Below the pieces are notes generated by a model. It worked only from the letters and a program-made list of their open reading frames with translations. It had not been told where the DNA came from and made no database searches. Shown here one piece after another: positions 30,348 to 42,047 of a stretch of DNA of 64,000 nucleotides (within the stretch, counting starts at the first letter, position 1; the number at the start of each line of letters is the position of its first letter). Both the position numbers and the translations under genes were made by a program. Source of the stretch: Rusavskia elegans (lineage: Eukaryota > Ascomycota > Lecanoromycetes > Teloschistales > Teloschistaceae); contig SAUG01000134.1 of NCBI GenBank assembly GCA_011316305.1, forward strand, positions 104,717-168,716. Direction: 5' to 3'.

Positions 30348-31918
30348 GGTGCGATCGGAGCTGGAGGATGGCGTTGAAGGGGTTCTTATGTAGAGCAGCA
30401 GTCGAGAGTTCTAGGAGTGAAGTAGATATGGAGCGTTCAGCCGTCATCAGTCGTTTTCCAGCAAGCTGACCGGGGGTTAAATGGCTCTTGCGGAAGCCAG
30501 CGGTGTTGCGGCCGGAGGACCATGGTTTAGGTCGTCAGAGGAACAGGATTGACGGTGAGGAGCAGGGCCTAAAACAGGACCAAGGCAGGCAACTAGAAGG
30601 TAAGTGTCCGGAAGGGCAATGATTGGGTTCGAGGCCAGAGCTGCTTCGTCTTGGAGAGTTCGATCGGATCGAGGGTGTCGTCTCGTTCCGCAACTAGCCC
30701 ATGTAGGCGAGAGGAGAGGAAGTGACCAGGGAAGCTGAGCGAACGAAGGTGTGCTCGGACACCCGGGACAAACGCTAGGGAAGGGCTGGCTTTTCAGGGG
30801 GACAATTGATTGCTATTATTACCAAAGTATGTGCTGCCCCGTCGGGATGGCGTAGGTACGGTAGGTTTGCTTGCGAGGCAAAAAGAGAAGGGAAAACATT
30901 CCAGTTGGGAGCACTCTCGGGAGCTAGACGGGGGCAGCCGAGATCGGCATCGTTGTTATCATTTTATTTATTGGGATTTGGGGGACTGGTATAACAATAC
31001 TGCAATGCAAGGAGTAGGCTCGGGGGTTCAAGTGCAGGTTGGGGATGCCGGTGAAGGGAGGAATGATAATCATTATTATCAGAGGTATTATATTGTATGA
31101 TTATTGGTGGGGCTCAATTACCTTACTCATACCTAGTAGTGACATCTCAAGGCATATCCATTCAAATGTCCGGGGTACATGACCTGCACAGCATACTCCG
31201 TACCACCTTATGAGACCGTCCAAACGGGAATGCTCATCCGAATTGTACCTATGTTGCACCTCGTACCTGGCCTGATCACTACTCCAATAATCCATCCTCA
31301 CTTCCGCTCGACTCGCGGAGGGAGGGCCGCCGCGATCCTCCAGAGGATCCATCAAGCCGTCCGTCCTCACACCACCTCCTCCCAAGTGACGAGATCCACC
31401 AAACACACTGCATCATCTAGACGCCCTAAGCTAAGGTCACACGGCATGAACACCTCCACCACGCACACGCATGCCTGCCTGCCCTCTTGGGCCGCCACTA
31501 CTAGGTATCCTTGGCTGGGCTGGGAAAGACTGGCAGACTGCATCCTCGAGTCGAGGCCCGTATGCAAGATAGATATCCGTACATCATTCATCTACATCCA
31601 TGACACGGGTTGCCTTCCTTCAACATCTTCTCGTGGTACTTTGGGCCGACGCGCCACTCTCTATCCTTGGCTGGACGGTTGGGGCGGCTCATCGTTGCCA
31701 TCACATTTCCATCAGTGCAATGATAATCGCATCACCATGATTATAATCGCTCATGATTGGTCATGCTCAAAGTAAGCACGACTAGTACAGGATATCTTCC
31801 GACCAACCTGGCTCTCTCGCTTAATCCATGCCCTTTCTCAACCCCATTCGTCTCTTCCCACCTCCTCCCTTGCCCTTCTGCCAATTTGCCTGGTTGATAG
31901 AGCCTCGAGCTCCACGCC
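30348..31918. other. spacer
   Basis: About 1.57 kb between the dehydrogenase start and the 3' end of the Ish1 gene. A TA/AT-rich stretch (31060-31110, ATTATTAT runs) is present; the long plus-strand open frame at 31179-31775 has no family features and is judged chance. Confidence 0.45.
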
Positions 31919-33860
31919 TTACAATTCCTCCTTGACCTTGTCTCCCGCTTTCTGTGCCGCCTCGCCCGCACGGTTGGTGGCCGAGGTGGCGCCTTCCTTG
32001 ACTGCATCGCTAGCCTTCTCCCCCTTATAGCTAGCCGTTGCACGACCACCGCTGACGCCAATCTTGAGCTGATCGAATACCCACTGCGCACCACTCTGCA
32101 GCCGCGCAAACATACCTCCCTGAGGTGTCGAGGAGCCATAGCGGAAGTAGTTGGCGTTGCGCCGAGCCATCGCCCGAAGCTCGTTTATGTTGCCGCCTTG
32201 ATAATTCGGCACCCCGTACGAGTCCAGATACGATTTGAGCTCCGACTCGGACCATGTATCGAATGTGCTATCCTTGGCTGCGTCGGTGGCCGATGCGAGG
32301 TAGGATGTCACTGATGCGTAGTTGCTCCCACCGGATTTGGATGCCCTAGCATAGCTATCTTGGGCTTGCTTGAATAGATCATCCCGTGTCGCTCCGGACT
32401 TCTTCGCGACTTTGTTGTTCTGTGTAGAGAGCCAGTTCCTGAACAGATCGGTCAATCTCGGCATCGCAGATGGTTCGTTAGCACTCACCTCAGATTCTCC
32501 GTGGTCCAGGTATCGAAGGTCCACGCGGACCATCCGGTTGCTGCCTTGTGTTTGTTCGAGCGTACTTGCTTGAGCAGTTCATCCTTCTTCCCGCCTTGTG
32601 GAACCGGGACACCACGCGCGTCGAGGAATGCCTTGAGACGACTATCACTCCACGAACCGACGGCCGCATTGAAGGCATCCTCGCTCTTGAGCGAAGCATC
32701 ATCCGTGGCCTTGGCATACTGGTTCTGAGCATTCGAGGTGGCGGCGCCAAACGCGCTGGACGCAGATGAGGCCACCTTGTCGCCGGTCAAGGTATCACGA
32801 TGTTTGCGGGCGAGAGCGATGAGTTCATTGCGTTTGGATCCCTGGGGTACCTTGATGCCGTTGCTGTCGGCCCACTCCTTGATCTTGCTGTCACTCCATG
32901 AGTCAAGCAGGGCATCACTGAGACTCTCTTTGGATGCCTTGGCGGATGCAGACGCCGATGCCGCACTGTCCTTCATTTGGGTGGCAGAAAGGCGAGAGTT
33001 GCGACGGACCGATGCAATGAGCTTGTCGCGAGTGCTTGGCTGGGGCACTGGGACGCCGCGCTCATCCAGGAATTCCTTGAGGTCGGACTCAGACCAGGAC
33101 TCGTAAAGCCAATCTCCTGGATAGTGAGCGGCCTGATTGAGTTTCTTTGCGATCGATTCGTAGTTGGAACGAGCAGTAGCGAGCATGGTGTCTCGCTTGC
33201 GTGGTTGCGGTACAGGGACATTGTTCTTGTCGAGGAACTCTTTGAGCTGTGAGTCGGTCCAACTGCGTAATCTCAATTAGCCTCGTGAGTATTCTGAGCT
33301 TTGGGAAGTGGAGGACCCATCAAAAATCCAATCCTTGACGCTATTGTAAGAATTCGACGCGCTATCGGCGCTTTCGTGCCAAGCACCTTGGACCTGACTG
33401 ATAAGACTCTGCTTGTTCGACTCGGAACCCTTCTTGACCTCGGTTCCCTTGGCTTTCAAATAGGACTGTAGTTGGGCGGGTTCCCAATCGTTGTAAGGAG
33501 TCGCAACCTTTGAGTTCCAGTTGGTCTTGACAAGGTTCTCAAGATCCTTCCGATCGGCAGGCGTCGGATAAGGAACATTATGATCCGACAGCCAGCGTTC
33601 AAGCTCAGTCTCATGCCATGTATTGTATGCTTCATGAAACGTGTCAGCATGTCTCATGACGAACGCGGTTTTTTCGTGCAAAAAGCTTGGAAACAAGACT
33701 ACGGTTGGGTAGAGTGTCTCGCCGCGCGCCGGACGTGATTGTGCTTGGGAGAAGCAGGAAGAAAGAGTAATTACTGACCGGCTTTGCTGAACCAGGAGCT
33801 GGCAACGGTGCTCTCAGCCGCAAGCGCGACGAGCAAGATGGATGATAGTGAAAACCTCAT
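31919..33860 (-). CDS. Ish1-repeat protein (Msc1/Ish1-like)
   Basis: Four exons (33860-33779, 33629-33317, 33262-32489, 32438-31919) give 562 aa. An N-terminal signal peptide (MRFSLSSILLVALAAESTVA) is followed by eight Ish1-type repeats of about 40-60 residues. Each has the core W-x-x-x-x-L-x-x-x-L-x-x-x-x-V, for example SWSDSRLKAFLDARGVPVPQ. The first two and the seventh are the most diverged. Family knowledge: S. pombe Ish1 is a stress-induced nuclear-envelope protein and S. cerevisiae Msc1 is linked to the ER or nuclear envelope and meiotic recombination. The signal peptide fits an ER or perinuclear lumen location. The intron after WIFD uses a weak GTCCTC donor, chosen because it alone restores the repeat. 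The C terminus is lysine- and alanine-rich (KAGDKVKEEL). Confidence 0.88.
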
Positions 33861-34464
33861 GATGGAGGCCTGCAATTATTACTACAAGGCGGTCAGAAGG
33901 CACACTGCTATATTTCGAGCGTACTGACAATGGTGGTGATGATATTTGAGGTCGGAGGTTGATGGTAGGAGAATGAGTTGAGAAATGAATTGAAAATCTG
34001 GGAGATGGCAACCTAGTAGCCCAGAGTGACGTATGCTGCACGCTGAGGCAGGAGCCAATCGACAGTGACAGCAAACGATTCTGCCGTTCACTTGCTTGCT
34101 CGTTAATAAGCCACTCAGTAGATACAAATGAATTCCCGTAGGCCACAATCACACATGGGGTTTACATGTACACTCCATAGCTCAAAGCTCTGAATGAGGA
34201 CTCGTCTAATCTTGCCAGAGCCGGCCGGTTCATGGGGCAAAACTACCAAGGGTCCAAGCCCTGTTGTGTCTTGGCGCCAGTATCATCAGCTGGAGGCCGT
34301 GCAGTGTGACAAGGCATTATGCAGTCATGTATAACCATGTGAAACAGCAGACATGGAACACTGCTCCATAGCAAGAAGTAGTTCTTGCCTCTCGGTGATA
34401 ATCTACATCATGCCAGCATCAGTCCCGTTGCACGGCCCCTCGGCTTCCTTCAACTGTAGCACGC
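33861..34464. other. spacer
   Basis: About 600 bp; promoter of the Ish1 gene and 3'UTR of the next minus-strand gene. Nothing else is seen. Confidence 0.45.
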
Positions 34465-35040
34465 CTACCCATCGCTGTCGATTTGATGGTCTGCACCTCC
34501 AGAGCCCTATCGTTTGGTCAGCCAGGATCAAATGCGAGCGAAGGGCTACAATGGCTGCAGTACCTTCCAGAATCCCTTCTCCACCGTCTCCCCTTTCTTA
34601 TCCACCTCGGCATTGGCTCGATCATGACGTTTTCCCATGTCCTCGTTGTGTGCCTTGACGTCGTCACTTTCTTCAGTCGGAATGTCCTCTGAAAGGATCT
34701 TCGGCTGGGGACCGCCGCTGGATTGACTCGCACCTGACTTGTTGCTGCTGCCTTGCGAAGGGCCATCCTGGGTGTTGTGACCATCCGCGCCGGCCTTGGT
34801 AGGTCCTCCCCCAGTTCCTTTCCCTACATCTGGTGGAGGTGGTCCTGGATGCTCCAGCTCGGCCGATGGATTTGCACCTTGTTCCTGAGGCGTCTCTCCT
34901 TTGGGATCACCTTGGCCGCCACCATAAGACTGACCGGCATAATAGCGATGTTGCTGCACTGCGATCGATGTGGACCGAGTGGAGGAGAGTCGTGAAGCAG
35001 TAAGAGGGCGGAATAAGGAGGTAACTTTGAAGCCGGCCAT
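34465..35040 (-). CDS. small conserved mitochondrial-type protein of unknown function
   Basis: Two exons (35040-34564, 34506-34465) give 172 aa. The N terminus (MAGFKVTSLFRPLTASRLSS...HRYYAGQ) is basic, hydroxylated and free of acids, with an RYYA-type cleavage context, as in mitochondrial presequences. The mature part is disordered and rich in glycine, proline and serine (GDPKGETPQEQGANPSAELE, HPGPPPPDVGKGTGGGPTK), a pattern I recall from uncharacterised ascomycete proteins. A charged helix (HNEDMGKRHDRANAEVDKK) and GFWKGSGG close it. The 57-nt intron is needed because the first exon would otherwise end five codons after the donor, and the splice gives the expected GFWKG ending. An ATG three codons upstream (35049) is possible. 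Molecular role unknown. Confidence 0.7.
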
Positions 35041-35279
35041 GCTGTGCATTTAGAATCAATCAAGAAAGGTGATGCGAGATGTGTTGAGACAAGCAAGGTG
35101 GTTGAAAGAGGTATGTTAGGAAATATGTAAAGGACATCAACAGCAAGGTCGTCCGGCTGCCAGCATGCAACGACCCATACAAGATGAGATGACGTACTGA
35201 AAATTACCCTAGCGCCGAACAAGCCCGGCCCTCTCTTCAATTCTCCCCAATTCTTTTGCAAGCACGCAGTCAAGGTTGG

Positions 35280-36950
35280 TCACTGGTTTTCCTTTGGACG
35301 TGTGTTTTTCGACCGAGTCTTGAGGGAATCCTTTCCTTCCCTGGCCCATCTCCTCAACCTGGCGAGTGCCCTTGGCTTAAAGCTGGGTCGATCCTTTTCC
35401 GTCTGAGAAGACGAACCATTCGAGCTCAGCGCTCTTCGCTGCCCTTGTTGCCCCCTTCTTTCCCGCAATCTCTCTTGTTCTCCCCTAATGAATCTTCTGT
35501 CCATTGACTTCGCATGTGCAGAAAGCTTGAAGTCGTTGGGGCTGTTAAGTTTAGCAAAATAGTGGGAGCGCAGCGTTGACATCCCAAAGTGTACCCTGGC
35601 CTTTGTGTTAGATCTGAAGAATCCTCTTTCAGGGTCTATGTATGTCAGCTCGCCAGGGAATATCAAGTCGAACTGCGCTCGATCATCGCAGAACTGGCCG
35701 GCCAAGCTGGTCCATCGCCGATGGTGCGCCAGCCGATTGTATTCAGTCACCCATTTCCAGATATTGTCAAGATCACAGAGTCGAGCTTGAATATACCACG
35801 GATCCACAGGCGAGTGTTCCAGAAGACTGTCCAGTCTGTCTTGCATCACATAGTCTAGCTCGCTGGGATGCAGACCGAGCTTCTTCGCCAATGAAGCAGC
35901 GACTTCCTCATCCCTTGTGGATTTCCACCGAATGTATTGCCCAAGCGGCTTCATGTTCTTGACATTAAGTCGAGGAGGGTACTGGTTTCGATCGTACCGC
36001 AAGAGAAGAATGTCTTGAAGAAAGTCTCCGAGCTCAGCAACATCACGCTTCAGTCTCGAATGTTTGACCGCGGCAATCGCTGCAGCCGTTTCGGGAGGAT
36101 TGTTTTCGAGTCCGCTTTCAATCGAAGCTGCCGCCGCCTTCAAGTAATCCAGGACCAGGTTGGTGTTATCGTCAAGTCTTGGGTTAGTCACAGTCTCGGA
36201 GTAGGCCAGATACCTTCGAAGCTTTACTTTCATATCCTCGCTGACATTTCCATGCAGCAGAAGGTGGGTGAGCTGCTTGACATTTGCTTGGGCCCGGCAA
36301 GCTACTTGTACCTCAAGGTCATACCTTAACGTGTTCAATAACTCAGGGATGTCTTTCTGATTCCGATGCGCCCTAAGATCCTCAAAGGCTTCGCGGATCT
36401 TCCACAGTCGCTCTCGATAGCAAGTTTGAACGGCAGATTCGTTGTCCAATAACTCATCGATTTCCGCAATCCTTACATCCAACTTTGCTTGGTCGAAGAT
36501 GTCCGGTAACCTACTACCTTGAACGTTGGTACGGGTATGAACGCTGTTGCTCCGGACGGTCACGCTGAAGGTGAATTGCTTCTCGATGCTAAAGGACTCA
36601 CTCTCCTCGACGATCGTCGGCATGAGCTGCTTCAGTGGCAATACCTTCTTGGTGAAGGAAGGAGCCACTGTACGAACAAGGTCGTCCTCGTCCTCGTCGT
36701 CGTCTGATGAGTCGCTGTCATACCCACGACTTAGGTAAGCCTGGGCTTCTAATGCTTTCTTCTTCATCTCATCTTTGACTTGCTGGCCCCTTGTGCTTAG
36801 TCGTCGTTGCATGCGAGGCGATCTTGTCCGACTTGCGGCCCCTGGAGACGGATTCCGGATACCTTCTTCATTTAGCCTGGTGCTCGACTCCGCGAAGCCA
36901 GCGGTTAAGTACACGGACTCTTGAGGAGTCGATCCTTGAATATGTTCCAT
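35280..36950 (-). CDS. unidentified 556-aa fungal protein
   Basis: Single-exon gene with clear coding character but no family I recognise. Residues 1-95 are disordered with an arginine- and serine-rich part (SRTRSPRMQRRLSTRGQQ) and an acidic run (DSDSSDDDEDEDD). Residues about 110-430 look globular and mostly helical, with repeated amphipathic segments (FDQAKLDVRIAEIDELLDNE, YRERLWKIREAFEDLRAHRN, SRLKRDVAELGDFLQDILLL). A conserved-looking block follows (YIQARLCDLDNIWKWVTEYN, LIFPGELTYIDPERGFFRSN). The tail is basic (FKPRALARLRRWAREGKDSL). No signal peptide, membrane segment or catalytic motif is visible. Helical content and tails suggest a cytosolic or nuclear scaffold, but this is a guess. 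A short 5' exon cannot be excluded. Confidence 0.7.
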   Translation of the reverse strand: MEHIQGSTPQESVYLTAGFAESSTRLNEEGIRNPSPGAASRTRSPRMQRRLSTRGQQVKDEMKKKALEAQAYLSRGYDSDSSDDDEDEDDLVRTVAPSFTKKVLPLKQLMPTIVEESESFSIEKQFTFSVTVRSNSVHTRTNVQGSRLPDIFDQAKLDVRIAEIDELLDNESAVQTCYRERLWKIREAFEDLRAHRNQKDIPELLNTLRYDLEVQVACRAQANVKQLTHLLLHGNVSEDMKVKLRRYLAYSETVTNPRLDDNTNLVLDYLKAAAASIESGLENNPPETAAAIAAVKHSRLKRDVAELGDFLQDILLLRYDRNQYPPRLNVKNMKPLGQYIRWKSTRDEEVAASLAKKLGLHPSELDYVMQDRLDSLLEHSPVDPWYIQARLCDLDNIWKWVTEYNRLAHHRRWTSLAGQFCDDRAQFDLIFPGELTYIDPERGFFRSNTKARVHFGMSTLRSHYFAKLNSPNDFKLSAHAKSMDRRFIRGEQERLRERRGQQGQRRALSSNGSSSQTEKDRPSFKPRALARLRRWAREGKDSLKTRSKNTRPKENQ

Positions 36951-38635
36951 TTTCGGTGAGATTGATAACGACTTGATTGGAGATGGCAGATGAGATATCG
37001 GAGAAGAAGACCTTGATATTGGCTTTTATGTAAGTATAATAGTTCAAAGATGCCTGCAATCTTTCTGAATGGAAACAGGTTATTATCAAGAAAAGCAGCG
37101 GTTTGGTCCAATGTCAAAGCCTGAAGTCACACGGCATGTTATATACGCAGAGCTGAATCGAAAAGTAAGATGGAAAAAACTTGCTCAAATTACTCAAATT
37201 CCCTATAGTCATCTTGCAAATTTCCTTTTAGAAAATGTCCATTTTAGGGCAAGTGAGTTCACTAGATCATATTCGAAAGTTTGGAATTGAAATGTTATAG
37301 CATCTGGATGACTCCAGAAGGATTTTTCTTCCTGCGTTACTATACTTTGAGCGGGTCTAAGTTAATTTGAAATTTTTAGAAAGCTTTGCTGTAATGTCTA
37401 TGACTTGATTGGTTTACCAAGACTTCGGGGTGAGCCTACATAACAATACCGTCCTCCCTTTGACGAGGCAAATGAGGGTGTAATACGAAACATATATATT
37501 ATAGTCGAAGTCCGTGGGTGCTGCGATCACGCTACAAATGGAAGATCCTATTCTGAGATAGTAAGTTCTACCATTGTATAGAAGAGGCTAAGCTCTTTTA
37601 GCTAAAAAAAACATTTCATTATTATGGTCGTCCACACACACTGCGACCATATGGTCTGGAGAGTGACTCACCCCGTCCATCAGCCATTGTCGTTCTCGGA
37701 ATCTAGGCCGTATGAACATTTCGATACCGGACCAATGAATATCACATAACGTGCAGAAGCGTTCTAGTTGTGACGAATAGGCGGCAATATGGTGTATAGA
37801 TGGCCTGACACATATCACTCGACAACGTCTCTCTTCCTCAAGAAAAACCCGTGGACTTGACCTACCCTGACTTGCAACGCGGAATTTCGCTTCCACACTT
37901 TCTGTTCTTTATATTCTGCAGCATCCATCTCTTGATCTGCAGTGGGCCGACGTTGATCAGAATGTCTGCATATAACCATTTGCCAGTTTACCTTCCCGCT
38001 CTCAAAAAGTGCAATTCCAAGCGGTCTTATTAATGCTGCCTTATGGTCTCAATGCTGCCTTATTCCAAGGTCCCAATCTCAGTAGGTTGCCACTGCTGCA
38101 ACCTCTCTTATCATTCCAAATATGATCGAGCAGTGTGTGGAGACGTGAAAATCCAATCATTAACAAAAACCGCAACAAGCGCGAGAGAGCATAGGAATGA
38201 ATTCTCAGCCGCACTTGCCTGCCTCATTGGCATCGAATATCAAGTCCGTAAGGACAATCACAACAATTCAAGGGGTCTGAAGATGTAAATAGGAATCGAG
38301 ACCGGATATCTAGTCAAACAAGGCTAATCCAGCAATCCGACTCTCCTCCACGAATCCGAAAGTGGCCCCTTTGCTCTTGGAAGCTACCTATCCAGGGCAA
38401 ACCCAACCAAGTGGGACAAATCGAATCCAATGCGTATGCACCCTCCTCTATGCCAAATGACCGTCCTTGTCCATTTCTCGAGACGGATGAGAGCTTTCTG
38501 CCTCGGTGTGTCTCATATCAAATATGCTACTCCCACAGAAGAAAACATCCTTGCACCTGTATTGATGACTGTCTACCCCTCCTCACCCAAAGTGCTCCTG
38601 CTCGTATCCTTAGACATCATCGATGTGCTCGATGC
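36951..38635. other. spacer
   Basis: About 1.7 kb. A plus-strand frame (37069-37290, 73 codons, ATG) and a minus-strand frame (37896-37588, no ATG, IHHIAAYSSQLERFCTLCDI) have some protein-like sequence but no match I know; they may be gene relics. The stretch 37150-37400 is A- and T-rich. Confidence 0.4.
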
Positions 38636-40541
38636 TTACAGTTCATCATCCTCTTCTTCCTTTTTAATCGGCTTCGACTGGTCGATCTGCGCTCCCACAT
38701 TACCCGTCAATGTTTCCGACAAACCCAGCCCAAAACGCTGCCGCATCGCATCCTCGTCCAAGCCAGAAACACTGGCTCTCGCTCGCTTCAAAGGGCTACC
38801 GACCGTTCCGCTGTCGAAAGCTTTGGAGGATCCCAGATCGAATTTAGCGTTCGGCAATAGTGTAGGCGGTGTATTTGCCAGATTCGATACGTGTGGGGGT
38901 GTGGAACCAGCGGTCGGCGTATTCGATGCTGGAGATTTTCGGGTTGCTGGTGTCCTCGAATTCAGGGGTTCGGCGGAGTGCTGGCGTTTCAGCTGTTACG
39001 ATCGTCAGTGTTGCGCAATCAATCAAGGACAGTGCTAGAGAGGATCATCGACTGACCCGGATCTTTTGAACCCCTTCCGCCACCTCATCCTGCCGTCGAG
39101 CATCCTCTGGTGAAAGATTGGTGTTACTTGACTCCTTCGATTCACCATCTTCATTCCTAGCAGGCGTTCTGCCACCCACATCTTCATCCTCACCGCTATC
39201 CATGTCACTATCGTCCTTGTTTGATTTGCTTTTATCGCTTCTTTTGGTGACCGATCGAGCGGTAGAATCTCTGAAGCCGGTGAATCCGAGTGTTCCTCCA
39301 GGCGTCAATGGCTTCAGTCCCGCAAACGCGTCTTGTAAAGATTTGCGCTTGGTAGTCGTCTCTGGCGTTTTGATTGGGGCATTAGGTGATTGAAGTATAC
39401 CCATTCTCTGTAATTGCTCTGTGATATGTCAGTATCTCGTGGGGGGTCCGCATCTGGAGAGCTTACTCTCGCCTCGATAAAGGAATGTGAACACCGCGAA
39501 CGGTTTGTCCGGCCCGTCTATGCCTGTGACCGTTTGCGTGCTGATTGACTTGGGATCCAATGTTTTCGGCTTCGCAAAGCTAGTGGTATGATCTATCGCC
39601 TCTTCGGTCTCGCCGCTGCCTGCTCCGTTTTCCGTCCTTTCACACTCGTCGTCGTCATCGTCGGCCTTGAACTGCGGGGAGTATTCGCCTCGCTTGATTT
39701 CTCCAGATGCCAGAACCCTGAACAAAGCGATCTTGATCTGCCCTGCCGCTTCGGGGACGGGATCATCGTCTGAACCTGACCCTGACAGGAACATCTCATC
39801 TTCGTCGGATATGTTCTCCACGGGTGCTCTTTGATTTGTACTGTACCGCAGAACGCCTTTGCCCCCCCTGCCGGTACCTCCCCACAGCGAGCTGGCTTCG
39901 TCATCACTTCCTTCCGTCTTGATTTTTCTCCGCCGCCGTCTTTTCTCCATCTTCTGTCTTCTCCGTTCAATCTTTGCAGCCGCATCCTTGCCCTCCAAGT
40001 CGAGACCGTTAAGCCAGCGTTCCAGGCCGACTTCTCGAAACAAAAACTCCCTCTCAGCCAACCCTCCGCCTTCTGACTCGGGCACGCCAACCCATCTCGA
40101 GTTCACCCAGGTCTCTTCGCCCCTTCGTAGCAGCGTAGCGACCTCCTCCTTTGCCCGACCATCGAAATAGATGTATGCGGCGACGGTTTCGTTGGGTGAT
40201 GTAGTAAGTGGTAAGTAGGGGCTGATGACAGCACTGTATCTGCCTCTCTCACCGAGGGAGCTTGGCAGAGCGCCAACGATTCTGGCCCTGGGATAAGGGT
40301 CTTCCGGTGTGGGCTTTGGCAGGGAGTAAGGGACATTGAGGCCTGGGGTCAGCAGAGTGATGGAAATGGCAAAGGTGGACTGCTCGGGTCTGTTGGTGAG
40401 TGAGTCTCGGGGGATTTTGGCGGGTGGTACAGGGATATAGGCGCTGATGCGGGAGAACCTGGACTGCTTCTGGATGGAGTATTCGGGCAAAGGGCCTTCG
40501 GGGGTGTGGATGCTGACGGCGAGTCCTTTGAAGCAAGGCAT
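38636..40541 (-). CDS. DUF7918-type nuclear protein
   Basis: Three exons (40541-39467, 39418-39057, 38992-38636) give 597 aa. The N-terminal half has the pattern I associate with the fungal DUF7918 domain: MPCFKGLAVSIHTPEGPLPE, then TVAAYIYFDGRAKEE and IKRGEYSPQF, ending in PFAVFTFLYRGEKQLQRMGI across the first splice. A basic, likely nuclear-localisation cluster (EKRRRRRKIKTEG) and an acidic segment (DEDEMFLSGSGSDDDP) lie between. The second half is disordered, with TPGGTLGFTGFRD and repeated TP motifs, and ends IKKEEEDDEL, which could contain a SUMO-acceptor-like IKKEE. Introns are 48 and 64 nt. The frame extends upstream only to a GTG, so the ATG at 40541 is the start. Function unknown. 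Confidence 0.8.
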
Positions 40542-41001
40542 TGTCACGGCGGAGGGTATCTTGGTGTTCGGCCTAAGGCTGTGGATTTACTGCAGATGGG
40601 CTGCGGTGGGCTTGAGACAGGAAAAGTGAGTTCGCTACTTAAGTGAGGTTGTTGCTGTACCCAATTGATGACTGGGAGGTTTGACCGATGGGCGAGGACT
40701 TCATATCTTCTGTACGACTGAAGTGCCGGATATGAAAGAGCAGAGCTGAGAAGAGGGAATCCAATGAGCTTTGACCTTGGACGTTAAAGGCGGGCTGATG
40801 TTACAACATCCAAGAAGTCTAGGGAACGCCGTAACCGATACTGCTGGTACCGCTAGCAGCAAGACCAGGTGAACGATTGGTGACCCGTTTGGTTTTCATG
40901 CCCGGTGTCAATATGTAGTTGAAGGGAAGTCATAGTGCACCAAACTAAACATCCAACGTCCATGCTTAGTTAGCTTCATCGGTGCCGTAGAAATAGGTAA
41001 A

Positions 41002-41090
41002 TACAAAACCACTAAACCACTGTATCGACGCCGCTAGGAGTTGAACCCAGTGGTAAGGTAATGATTGAATACCACCTCATCGACTCGACC
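41002..41090 (-). repeat. dispersed tRNA-like repeat, copy 1
   Basis: On the minus strand this segment holds a B-box-like GGTTCAACTCC followed, about 25 nt later, by a perfect A-box match TGGTTTAGTGG. The order is reversed relative to one intact tRNA gene, so it is a permuted or tandem-junction tRNA-like sequence. It matches copy 2 over about 85 nt with several substitutions and two gaps. Confidence 0.55.
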
Positions 41091-41229
41091 GCAACCAACA
41101 AGCGCCTGCCCCAGAGAAGAGTATTTCGCTACCTTAGCCAAACACAGGAATCGCACTGGTTTCGAACTAACGCTCTCTAAACCACACTAACCGATTTGGG
41201 ACCTTTAAATCCCGGCCTCAGGCTGTAGC

Positions 41230-41325
41230 TAGCGGCGTCGCCAAACGAATACAAAACCATTAGACCACTGTATCGACGCCGCTAGGAATCGAACCCAGTA
41301 ATGAGTAAATACCATCGACTCCTAG
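41230..41325 (-). repeat. dispersed tRNA-like repeat, copy 2, with hairpin
   Basis: On the minus strand it carries GGTTCGATTCC (a B-box match) and then TGGTCTAATGG (a perfect A-box match). TAGCGGCGTCG (41230-41240) and CGACGCCGCTA (41274-41284) form a perfect 11-bp stem around the A-box region. No complete cloverleaf could be drawn, so it is not called a tRNA gene. Confidence 0.55.
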
Positions 41326-42047
41326 GGCTGCATGTTTAGGCAATTCTTACATTTAAAACCCTCACATACACGGAGGATGGCACGCAAAGTTCGGGATAAC
41401 TCGAAAAGGTTCATAGAGGTGCGCTGCCGGTAGCCAAGGCGACCGTAGCCTATGGTCGGCTTTTAGCGTATATTCTGAACTTTTAGTTGTACCCTGCAAA
41501 TTGGACCTTTGAAACCATAGAGGAGTTCGTGTCCTTCACAGCCACAAGCCAGCCGTTATCGACGCCCCGGCATCTCGTCATCGACATACAACCTCATAGC
41601 AGACATGCCTTAAGACGTCCGGAGGTAACACGGTGCAATTGGTGCCAGCCGGAGAACTGGAATTGTTGTTAGTGGGAGCATGACGGATCGATGAGACATG
41701 CATCTTTCGTCCAAAGAGTCTAGTCGGGACGCTGCGATCCTAGATTGTTGCATTATAGTGCCCATCTGTACAGGGTAAACTTCATCACCTTCGACGTCTA
41801 CAATCGATATGCTCAAGGCTGTATGACACGGAAAGAAGTGTGCAGGTAGAAGAAGACCATCTCCACAGCTTCCTCGCACAAACCTGTTCAGATAGCCAGA
41901 ACGCCGACATTCCTGCATCATACCCGCCCTGATCTTGCTTTGCTTCCTGTGGGCGCCAACCTGAATCAATACCGATGCCTAAACAAGTCATACCATCCTT
42001 TATTACAAATCTTGAGAACGTAGACACCCTGTTTTCACCTGCACATG

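Larger units (their letters stand above)
40542..42047. other. spacer with tRNA-like repeats
   Basis: About 1.5 kb, mostly without coding sense. A duplicated tRNA-like segment lies at 41000-41330. The remainder (41330-42047) shows no structure I can name; small open frames there lack support. Confidence 0.5.

Noticed and set aside
31179..31775. 198-codon plus-strand frame between two genes
   Set aside because: Tryptophan-, histidine- and threonine-rich chance composition, no domain, no splice partner.
38430..39038. 202-codon plus-strand open frame
   Set aside because: It lies opposite the last exons of the DUF7918-type gene, whose spliced frame is coherent; the plus-strand frame has no family features.
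41140..41190. possible intact tRNA gene on the minus strand
   Set aside because: Box-like words occur, but no acceptor, D and anticodon stems could be paired; kept only as part of the tRNA-like repeat area.
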